Assembly: GCA_031273285.1 (NCBI GenBank)
Contig: JAISSE010000304.1
Span: forward strand, 1 to 5,359
Reading direction: 5' to 3'
Origin: Prevotellaceae bacterium
Lineage (GTDB): Bacteria; Bacteroidota; Bacteroidia; Bacteroidales; UBA932
DNA length: 5,359 nucleotides
Part shown: positions 1-4,958 of the stretch, one piece after another
Layout of the letters: every line of letters begins with the position of its first letter
How positions within the stretch are numbered: the stretch's first letter is position 1
Translations under genes and position numbers: made by a program
Notes under the pieces: generated by a model
The model's input: only the letters and a program-made list of their open reading frames with translations
Told to the model about the DNA's origin: nothing
The model's database searches: none

Positions 1-1673
1 CCGTCAGAATACAGACAATGGTTACGAGCGCCACGTCGGACATTGCCGCAACCGTCGGGGAATGCATGAAAGTTGCCGACGCGGGCGCCGAACTTGTGAG
101 AATCACCGCGCCGACCGTCAGGGATGCGGAAGCGCTGGGAACAATCAGGCGGGAACTGCGACAAAGAGGTTACGGCATTCCGCTGATTGCCGATATACAT
201 TTCAATCCCGATGTTGCCGAAGTGGCAGCGCGAAACGTTGAAAAAATCAGGATAAATCCGGGCAATTTCACCGACAGACAGGCGATGCTGTCCGTCGGCG
301 CTCTCGATGTCGGCAAAAATCGCGATAATGATTTGTCGAAACTCCGAACAAAATTCGTTTCCCTCCTGAATATCTGCAAAGAATACGGCACGGCGCTGAG
401 AATCGGTTCGAACCACGGCTCGCTGTCGGAACGGATAATGTCGGAATACGGCGATACTCCGGCGGGGATGGTCGAATCGGCAATGGAATTTCTGAGAATA
501 TGCAAGGACGAAAATTTCGACAGTGTCGTTGTTTCGATGAAGGCAAGCAACACGAAGATAATGGTTCGGGCTTACAGACTTCTGGTCGAAGCGATGGACG
601 CCGAAGACATGCACTACCCTCTGCATCTTGGCGTAACGGAAGCCGGCGACGGTGAAGACGGCAGAATAAAATCGGCGGTGGGAATCGGAAGCCTGCTTGC
701 CGACGGACTTGGAGATACCATCAGAGTATCGCTGACGGAAGCTCCGGAAAACGAAATCCCCGTTGCCCGAAACCTTGTTCGGCATTTCCGCTCACCCACC
801 CTGTTCCGCCAGAGTGAAAAAATGTGGGATTATCCCGATACAGGCTACAAACCGACATTGCTGGGAAAAGATGTTGTCGTTATTTCGGATCTGTCGAAAC
901 TGAATCCGGTCTATCCGTCCGACATCGAAAATCGGGATTTGCACCCGCAAAACCCTGTTCCCGACTATATATATACGGGTGCTTCGACGGTGATGTTCGA
1001 CGGCGACAGTCCGAAAATCATCGACGACAGCAACGACGATTTCATATTCTGCAACCGCTCGATGTTTACGGATTCTTTTCTGGCATGGCTGAAAGAGAAT
1101 CGGAACAGGGCGCTTGTCGTTTCGTTCGACGATACGGACAGCCTGTCGGAACAGCGCGCCCTGTTTCTGAAACTGCGGGACGGCAAAATCGTCAATCCCG
1201 TGATTATCGCACGAAATTATACGGAAACGGATTTCGAAAAACTGCAGATAATGGCTGCCTGCGATTTCGGCGCGCTGCTGATTGACGGATTCGGCTCGGG
1301 CATAATGCTGTCCGCCGCGCCGCAGATTTCGCCGAAACTTGTTTCCGGTCTTTGTTTCAGGATACTTCAGGCGGCAAGGCTGCGATACACCCGTACCGAA
1401 TATATTGCCTGTCCGGGATGCGGACGTACCCTGTTCGATTTGCAAAAAACACTGGGCAGGGTAAAACAAGCCACATCCGGATTCGGCAATCTGAAAATCG
1501 GGGTTATGGGATGTATCGTGAACGGTCCGGGAGAAATGGCGGATGCCGATTACGGATATGTGGGAGCGGGTCCCGGAAAAATCACGCTGTACAAAGGCAA
1601 AACAGCCGTGAAAAAAAATATCCCGCAGGAAAATGCGATTGAAGAATTGATAGAATTAATTAAAAAAGATTAA
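1..1673 (+). CDS. ispG: 4-hydroxy-3-methylbut-2-enyl diphosphate synthase (IspG/GcpE), long form, 5'-partial
   Basis: IspG reductively converts MEcPP to HMBPP in the cytoplasmic MEP (non-mevalonate) isoprenoid pathway, using a [4Fe-4S] cluster. The frame is open from base 3 and reads VRIQTM before the first ATG at 18. This matches the family's N-terminal (I)RVQSMT block, so the true start lies upstream and the ATG at 18 is internal. Counting from that Met, an N-terminal TIM-barrel domain carries ADIHFNP (from residue 58), KIRINPGN, RIGSNHGSL, SMKASN and a well-kept PLHLGVTEAGDGEDGR block (from about 201) running into GDTIRVSLTEAP. Residues about 255-450 form the extra domain found in Bacteroidetes, chlamydial and plant enzymes but not in the short E. 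coli type. The C-terminal cluster domain has CPGCGR (C465, C468) and GCIVNGPGE (C499, E506), the expected three cysteines and catalytic Glu. It ends 4 bp before the next gene, suggesting co-transcription. Identification is very secure. Confidence 0.97.
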   Translation, partial: VRIQTMVTSATSDIAATVGECMKVADAGAELVRITAPTVRDAEALGTIRRELRQRGYGIPLIADIHFNPDVAEVAARNVEKIRINPGNFTDRQAMLSVGALDVGKNRDNDLSKLRTKFVSLLNICKEYGTALRIGSNHGSLSERIMSEYGDTPAGMVESAMEFLRICKDENFDSVVVSMKASNTKIMVRAYRLLVEAMDAEDMHYPLHLGVTEAGDGEDGRIKSAVGIGSLLADGLGDTIRVSLTEAPENEIPVARNLVRHFRSPTLFRQSEKMWDYPDTGYKPTLLGKDVVVISDLSKLNPVYPSDIENRDLHPQNPVPDYIYTGASTVMFDGDSPKIIDDSNDDFIFCNRSMFTDSFLAWLKENRNRALVVSFDDTDSLSEQRALFLKLRDGKIVNPVIIARNYTETDFEKLQIMAACDFGALLIDGFGSGIMLSAAPQISPKLVSGLCFRILQAARLRYTRTEYIACPGCGRTLFDLQKTLGRVKQATSGFGNLKIGVMGCIVNGPGEMADADYGYVGAGPGKITLYKGKTAVKKNIPQENAIEELIELIKKD

Positions 1674-1677
1674 ATAT

Positions 1678-2847
1678 ATGCGATTGATATCAGGACATTA
1701 TGTCTTCACAGGCAGAGAATTTATCAGAAACGGCGTCGTGGAAACCGATAACGCCGGAAACATTGCAGGCGTCGGCACTCTGGGCGATTCCATTGTCGAG
1801 AAGGAGCGGACGGAATTTTTCAACGGGATAATAATCCCCGGTTTCGTTAACGCGCACTGTCATGTCGAACTGTCCCACATGCGGGGCGCAATCCCGCAGC
1901 ATTCGGGAATGACGGAATTTTGCAAATCGGTAATATCCTACCGGCACAGCGATGTAAACGAGCAGATTGCGGCAATGTACGAAGCCGACAAACTGATGGA
2001 AAACGAAGGGATTGTTGCGGTCGGCGATATTTCCAACAACGACCTCAGTTTGCGGATGAAGAGGGACAGCCGCCTTATTTATCACACGTTTGTGGAAACG
2101 TTAAATCTGAATCCGGACGCTGCCGGCGAAGTCATTGCCGAAGCGAGAAACATCAGGCACAGTTTCGAAAAGGCGGGACTGAGGGTTTCCGTAACTCCGC
2201 ACGCATCGTACTCGCTGTCGGAAAAACTGTTCGAACTGTCCGTTGCGGAAGGCAACAGCAGCGGTATTCTCAGCATACACAACGAAGAAAGTACCGACGA
2301 AATGGAGCTTTTCGCGACAAAACGGGGCAAAATGAGAGACTTTTTCGGCAGGGAAACGGATCTCTTTCTGCACGAATACGACAATCCTCTGCTGCGGATT
2401 CTGAAATATACCGCTCCCGAAACCCGCACGCTTCTAATCCACAACACCCATACGGACAGACAGGATTTGGAACGGGCTTCGGCGCACTGCGGAAAAATAA
2501 CCTGGGTACTGTGTCCCGCTTCGAATCTGTACATAAACAGCGAATTGCCCGATGCGGATTTGTTCGCGGAACACAACGCGCATGTCGCTGTGGGAACCGA
2601 CAGTTTTGCCTCGAACACACATCTTTCGATATTGCGGGAATTAAAGATTCTCGACTCGGCTTTTCCGAAAACGGGTCTGCAAAATCTGCTGCGACAGGCT
2701 ACATTGAACGGTGCGGAAGCTCTGGGCCTCGACAGCGAACTGGGCAGTTTCGATGCGGGTAAACGTCCGGGGGTACTCCTGCTGTCGGATATTGATTTCA
2801 AAACAATGAGATTAACCGAAAACAGCAAGGTGAAAAGACTGGTCTGA
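1678..2847 (+). CDS. Amidohydrolase family protein (chlorohydrolase / MTA-SAH deaminase-like)
   Basis: This is a 389-residue cytoplasmic metal-dependent hydrolase of the amidohydrolase superfamily, probably deaminating a purine nucleoside-like or related substrate; the actual substrate cannot be read from sequence. The N-terminal beta-sandwich part leads into PGFVNAHCHVELSH, with the metal-binding HxH at H60/H62. The other barrel ligands follow in order: TPHASYS (H175), SIHNEES (H201, with E204 in the HxxE position), LIHNTH (H255, H258) and VGTDS (D308). The set is complete, so the enzyme looks active. Near the C-terminus, TLNGAEALGL and LGSFDAGKRPG match the usual family end, so length is normal. 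The ATG at 1678 lies 4 bp after the ispG stop with no obvious Shine-Dalgarno, common in Bacteroidota, and fits an operon. Its TGA stop touches a heptamer repeat array. MTA/SAH deaminase or aminofutalosine deaminase are alternatives within the family that I cannot separate. Confidence 0.9.
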   Translation: MRLISGHYVFTGREFIRNGVVETDNAGNIAGVGTLGDSIVEKERTEFFNGIIIPGFVNAHCHVELSHMRGAIPQHSGMTEFCKSVISYRHSDVNEQIAAMYEADKLMENEGIVAVGDISNNDLSLRMKRDSRLIYHTFVETLNLNPDAAGEVIAEARNIRHSFEKAGLRVSVTPHASYSLSEKLFELSVAEGNSSGILSIHNEESTDEMELFATKRGKMRDFFGRETDLFLHEYDNPLLRILKYTAPETRTLLIHNTHTDRQDLERASAHCGKITWVLCPASNLYINSELPDADLFAEHNAHVAVGTDSFASNTHLSILRELKILDSAFPKTGLQNLLRQATLNGAEALGLDSELGSFDAGKRPGVLLLSDIDFKTMRLTENSKVKRLV

Positions 2848-2868
2848 GTTGAGAGTTGAGAGTTGAGA
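2848..2868 (+). repeat. Tandem heptamer array (GTTGAGA)x3
   Basis: Three exact head-to-tail copies of GTTGAGA begin immediately after the amidohydrolase TGA, and a further GT follows. The stop codon and the base context around it fit the same periodic pattern (TGA-GTTGAGA). A single diverged copy, GTTGAGA followed by ATG, recurs at 3061. Confidence 0.92.
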
Positions 2869-2870
2869 GT

Positions 2871-2898
2871 GAATTACGAATTACGAATTACGAATTAC
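2871..2898 (+). repeat. Tandem heptamer array (GAATTAC)x4
   Basis: Four exact copies of GAATTAC lie head-to-tail, followed by a partial fifth (GAA). The array follows the GTTGAGA array after only two bases. Inverted copies of the same unit occur at 3132-3177, and more diverged ones lie in between (CAATTACGGGG, CAATTACGATT). Confidence 0.94.
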
Positions 2899-2938
2899 GA
2901 AACAACGTCCAGCGTAGCCAATTACGGGGATGAAAATC

Positions 2939-2965
2939 GTAAATCGTAATTTGTAAATCGTAATT
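2939..2965 (+). repeat. 13-bp direct repeat GTAAATCGTAATT, two copies
   Basis: Two exact copies (2939-2951 and 2953-2965) are separated by a single T. The unit ends in CGTAATT, so it is related to the inverted orientation of the GAATTAC heptamer family flanking it. Confidence 0.88.
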
Positions 2966-3008
2966 GAAAAAGTGCGTCAAACTTGCGTTTCGATAAAAAT
3001 TAAAAAAA

Positions 3009-3033
3009 ATTCGTGCCATTCGTGCCATTCGTG
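3009..3033 (+). repeat. Nonamer tandem repeat ATTCGTGCC (2 full copies plus 7 bp)
   Basis: ATTCGTGCC occurs at 3009-3017 and 3018-3026, followed by ATTCGTG at 3027-3033 that diverges into GATAAA. The unit differs from the heptamer families and is preceded by an A-run. I recall similar ATTCGTGCC-type strings in other Bacteroidota intergenic regions, but could not check this. Confidence 0.9.
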
Positions 3034-3060
3034 GATAAAAAAATTCACAGGACTTCAAGA

Positions 3061-3106
3061 GTTGAGAATGAATTACGAAACGTGAGTTCGACGCAGTCAA
3101 TTACGA
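3061..3106 (+). repeat. Second, diverged copy of the composite repeat
   Basis: Positions 3061-3079 match 2862-2880 in 18 of 19 bases (GTTGAGA, then A or G, then TGAATTACGAA). The bases that follow also resemble the sequence after the left array: GAATTACGAAAC, about 23-24 variable bases, then CAATTACG (compare 2892-2927). The two halves of the spacer therefore seem to be copies of one composite unit, with the left copy having expanded its heptamers. Confidence 0.75.
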
Positions 3107-3131
3107 TTCTGATTGCAAAGGCAGCGACTTT

Positions 3132-3177
3132 TTCGTAATTTTTAATTCGTAATTTGTAATTAATTCGTAATTCGTAA
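3132..3177 (-). repeat. Inverted heptamer-family block (TTCGTAATT units)
   Basis: TTCGTAATT occurs exactly at 3132-3140, 3146-3154 and 3164-3172, with a degenerate TTGTAATT at 3154-3161 and a partial TTCGTAA at 3171-3177. Read on the minus strand this is the AATTACGAA family of the left array. It ends about 11 bp before the -7 element of the downstream gene, so it overlaps the place where the -33 element should be. Confidence 0.88.
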
Positions 3178-3196
3178 AAAAATTTTCTTACCTTTG
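3164..3196 (+). promoter_or_regulatory. Bacteroidetes-type promoter for the beta-lactamase-fold gene
   Basis: TACCTTTG at 3189-3196 matches the Bacteroidetes -7 consensus TAnnTTTG exactly. A perfect TTTG -33 is not present at the right distance. The best candidate is TTCG at 3164-3167, 21 bp upstream and part of a repeat unit. Transcription would start a few bases after 3196, giving a very short leader before the ATG at 3211. Confidence 0.7.
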
Positions 3197-3210
3197 CGCA
3201 AGATTTTGGA

Positions 3211-4482
3211 ATGAATAAGATGATATTCTATATAGGAAGGTTCGTACATGTTTTGACGGTTATATGTTTGACACAGGCTGTTATTTTTGCTCAGGTGGAA
3301 AAAACGAATACAAAACTGCTTCCGAAACTGATGAAAAAAGAAAAAATCTTCGACAGCATACTGAAAAATCCCGGTGTCTACGATGTACAGATTATCTATA
3401 CCAGGATAGACAGAAAAAAAGACGGGATAACTTTCGTCAATCATCACTACAATGTAAGCAAAAACAAGTATTTCTATCCGGCAAATGCGGTGTTTTTGCC
3501 GGTTGCGGCGCTTACGCTGGAAAAAATCAGCGCACTTGCAAAAGAATACGATGTCGATAAGGACAGGTTTGTGAAAATCGACAATGCCCTTACTCAGGAA
3601 ATAATTCTTTATCAGGATACGTCATCGGCAAATCATTATGCCACGTTTGCGGATTTCATTAAACAAATGTTTGTCGCGGGCGATAAAAATGCCTGCAACT
3701 ATTGCTACGATTTCCTGAATCAGCGGTATTTAAACGAGCGCATGCACGGTATGGGATACGGTGATTCGTGGTTTTTGCACAAACTCGACAGCAATCCCCC
3801 CGAAACGTCCCGCCGGTCGAATGTCGTAACTTTTTTCCGTACCAACGTAATGAGCTATTATATAGATATCATCTATCTGAAACGCCATCCCACAACAATT
3901 CCGTTTTACAGCATCTACGTGAAAAAAGGCGAATACAACCCCGACGACTATTATACCGACCGTCCCAAAATATCGCTTGGCAGGGGATTTGTCGAAAACG
4001 GCGCCGTTGTCGATTCGGCTGTGGATTTTACCGTGCGAAACAAATTCACGATTGAAGACATGCACGGTTTCCTGAAAGCGCTGATGTTTCCGGAAACATA
4101 CGGCAATAAACTCAAACTTTCCGACGACGACTATGCTTTCCTCTACAGGCAGATGGCGGACAATAACGGGTTCAACTATATCCTGAACAATCGTCTGGAC
4201 GACCCGTCAATAAAGATATTCAACAATTCGGGGAAAGATATGGGATTCATGATCGACAATGCATACGTCGTGGATACGAAAAACGGAGTGGATTTCCTGC
4301 TGACCGCCGTGATAAAGTGCAACAAAACAGACATATTCGGAGAAGAATATTACGAATACGAACGGACGGGTCTGCCGTTCATGAAAAACCTGAGCAACAT
4401 GATTCTTGAATACGAGATACGTACAAAGCAGAAAAACCAGAATTTCGAGAACCTGCCGAATAAAATAACGGATAAAAAATAA
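3211..4482 (+). CDS. Exported beta-lactamase-fold 'serine hydrolase' homologue, apparently lacking the catalytic motifs
   Basis: This 423-residue protein begins with a signal peptide (short charged start, hydrophobic residues about 12-26, likely cleavage after IFA before QVEK), so it should act in the periplasm or outside the cell. From recall it aligns with Bacteroidetes class-A beta-lactamase-like serine hydrolases. The supporting blocks are YFYPANAVFLPVAALTLEK (from about 87), FVAGDKNACNYCYDFLNQ (from 154), KIFNNSGKDMGFMIDNAYVVD (335-355) and YEYERTGLPFMKNLSN near the end. In active relatives the first block reads PASTVKLP, giving the SxxK nucleophile and base. Here those positions are N92 and F95. 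The K[ST]G-type motif reads N338-N339-S340-G341, so its Lys also appears lost. The frame is intact over the full expected length, suggesting a maintained non-catalytic protein rather than decay. An ATG at 3220 is an alternative start. Its own promoter separates it from the upstream operon. The fold call is fairly secure; the role is unknown. Confidence 0.8.
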   Translation: MNKMIFYIGRFVHVLTVICLTQAVIFAQVEKTNTKLLPKLMKKEKIFDSILKNPGVYDVQIIYTRIDRKKDGITFVNHHYNVSKNKYFYPANAVFLPVAALTLEKISALAKEYDVDKDRFVKIDNALTQEIILYQDTSSANHYATFADFIKQMFVAGDKNACNYCYDFLNQRYLNERMHGMGYGDSWFLHKLDSNPPETSRRSNVVTFFRTNVMSYYIDIIYLKRHPTTIPFYSIYVKKGEYNPDDYYTDRPKISLGRGFVENGAVVDSAVDFTVRNKFTIEDMHGFLKALMFPETYGNKLKLSDDDYAFLYRQMADNNGFNYILNNRLDDPSIKIFNNSGKDMGFMIDNAYVVDTKNGVDFLLTAVIKCNKTDIFGEEYYEYERTGLPFMKNLSNMILEYEIRTKQKNQNFENLPNKITDKK

Positions 4483-4500
4483 TCAGCTGCCGCCGGGATT

Positions 4501-4521
4501 TTTCACGGGATTTACAGGATT
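4501..4521 (+). repeat. Dispersed-repeat fragment (CACGGGATTTACAGGATT type)
   Basis: TTTCACGGGATTTACAGG followed by ATT is internally repetitive (CACGGGATT / TACAGGATT) and resembles ATTCACAGGACTT at 3042-3054 in the other spacer. I recall CACAGGATTTACAGGATT-like strings as common intergenic repeats in Bacteroidota; this is memory, not a search. Confidence 0.5.
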
Positions 4522-4624
4522 GTCAATCATGCGCAGATTGGAAAAAACAATCAAGCCTGACAGGGTTGCCGCCGCACAGCCGGTTGCAGGCATACGTCAT
4601 CCGTCTTTTTGCCGGCGGAGTGGG

Positions 4625-4634
4625 GTTGCGCAAC
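4625..4634. repeat. Perfect 10-bp palindrome GTTGCGCAAC
   Basis: GTTGCGCAAC equals its own reverse complement. It has the size and symmetry of a regulator half-site pair, but it lies about 240 bp upstream of the nearest promoter, so regulatory use is unsupported. Confidence 0.5.
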
Positions 4635-4650
4635 GATAAACGGCATAAAA

Positions 4651-4667
4651 TTGCACACAATGTGCAA
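4651..4667. repeat. Hairpin / operator-like inverted repeat TTGCACA-CAA-TGTGCAA
   Basis: Seven-base arms TTGCACA and TGTGCAA pair perfectly around a three-base centre. It starts 16 bp after the GTTGCGCAAC palindrome and shares the TTGC...GCAA edges. On the minus strand it is followed by TTTTAT, a weak terminator-like tail; on the plus strand it is followed by AAAATTG. Alternatives are a protein-binding dyad or chance. Confidence 0.5.
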
Positions 4668-4753
4668 AAATTGACTGACAATCCGGTCTCCGCAAGCGTC
4701 AATTCTTTAATTTTTTCAAGAACAGTTTTTGGCATGTTTCTTCGCGCCTGAAG

Positions 4754-4769
4754 CCGGAAAATAATCCGG
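4754..4769. repeat. Short inverted repeat CCGGA-(6)-TCCGG
   Basis: Five-base arms CCGGA and TCCGG flank AAATAA. The stem is short and no T-run follows on the plus strand, so it is not a convincing terminator. Confidence 0.35.
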
Positions 4770-4871
4770 AAATATATTGTATAACTGTATCTTGAGAGTT
4801 TTTCGGCAGTCACCGATGATATGACGCGCATCATAAAAAAAGAATAAAAAACGTTAAAAAAACATAAAATA

Positions 4872-4903
4872 TTGGAACGAATGATTAAAAATCATTATCT
4901 TTG
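4872..4903 (+). promoter_or_regulatory. Bacteroidetes-type promoter for the DUF1573 gene
   Basis: TTG at 4872-4874 and TATCTTTG at 4896-4903 are 21 bp apart, matching the Bacteroidetes -33 (TTTG/TTG) and -7 (TAnnTTTG) elements in sequence and spacing. Transcription should start near 4909-4911, leaving a leader of roughly 45 bases before the ATG at 4955. TTTGCGC is shared with the promoter upstream of 3211. Confidence 0.82.
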
Positions 4904-4914
4904 CGCGATTTTTT

Positions 4915-4958
4915 ATGAATTCAAACAGAGTATAATGATAAAAAGATATTGTATATGA
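4915..4958 (+). other. Leader with two tiny overlapping ORFs before the DUF1573 start
   Basis: Right after the predicted transcription start, ATG at 4915 opens MNSNRV and stops at TAA 4933-4935. Its last A begins ATG 4935, which opens MIKRYCI and stops at TGA 4956-4958, overlapping the ATG of the next gene at 4955. The junctions are TAATG and ATGA, both classic translational-coupling overlaps, and each step changes frame. No ribosome-binding site is evident. Given the A/T-rich leader this could be chance. Confidence 0.35.

Larger units (their letters stand above)
2848..3188. repeat. Repeat-rich intergenic block, non-coding
   Basis: About 340 bp between the amidohydrolase stop and the next promoter contains no credible gene; reading frames through it only translate the repeats. 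It is a patchwork of several short repeat families, listed separately. The left side carries AATTACGAA-type units and the right side carries the complement, TTCGTAATT, so the ends are inverted relative to each other. The 17-mer TTACGAATTACGAATTA at 2874-2890 (also 2881-2897) is perfectly complementary to 3161-3177. Transcribed, the block could fold into a long hairpin and might serve as a transcript end for the operon, but it has no GC-rich stem plus T-run. Similar heptamer-rich spacers are known in bacteria (for example cyanobacterial STRR repeats); the function here is unknown. Confidence 0.85.
4483..4871. other. Intergenic region with no recognisable gene
   Basis: About 390 bp follow the stop at 4482 before the next promoter. 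A 103-codon frame on the minus strand (4523-4834) and a 61-codon frame on the plus strand (4566-4751) are open, but neither product resembles a family I know. Neither has a convincing promoter, and the minus-strand product is rich in scattered Cys and Arg, as chance translations often are. The first 260 bp look more GC-rich than the A/T-rich tail (4770-4870). Palindromes and a dispersed-repeat fragment inside it are listed separately. I see no clear intrinsic terminator. Confidence 0.6.

Noticed and set aside
18..20. ATG as the start of ispG
   Set aside because: The open frame continues upstream to the window edge with VRIQT, which fits the conserved family block preceding this Met, so the start is outside the window.
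792..1469. A long minus-strand open frame inside ispG
   Set aside because: It lies antisense to an unambiguous IspG reading with intact motifs; a low-stop antisense frame is expected from the codon usage.
2082..2828. A 248-codon minus-strand open frame inside the amidohydrolase gene
   Set aside because: The plus strand encodes all metal ligands of a known family; the antisense frame shows no motif and is a composition shadow.
2888..3100. A 70-codon minus-strand open frame across the repeat block
   Set aside because: Its codons are simply the translated heptamer and nonamer repeats (for example repeated MARMARIF-like residues).
3211..3300. Lipoprotein signal (Cys in TVICLTQA) for the beta-lactamase-fold protein
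   Set aside because: The residue before the Cys is Ile, not Gly/Ala/Ser as a lipobox needs; a standard signal peptide cleaved after IFA fits better.
4566..4751. A 61-codon open frame on the plus strand
   Set aside because: No recognisable product, no promoter, and it overlaps the palindromes and the minus-strand frame; nothing favours it over chance.
4523..4834. A 103-codon open frame on the minus strand
   Set aside because: No family resemblance, no convincing promoter, Cys/Arg-rich composition typical of chance translation, and it runs into the A/T-rich promoter region of the next gene.
4815..4834. ATGAT...ATCAT dyad next to an A-rich run as a possible terminator
   Set aside because: The run after it on the plus strand is A, not T, and on the minus strand the T-run precedes the dyad; the stem is only five A/T-rich pairs.
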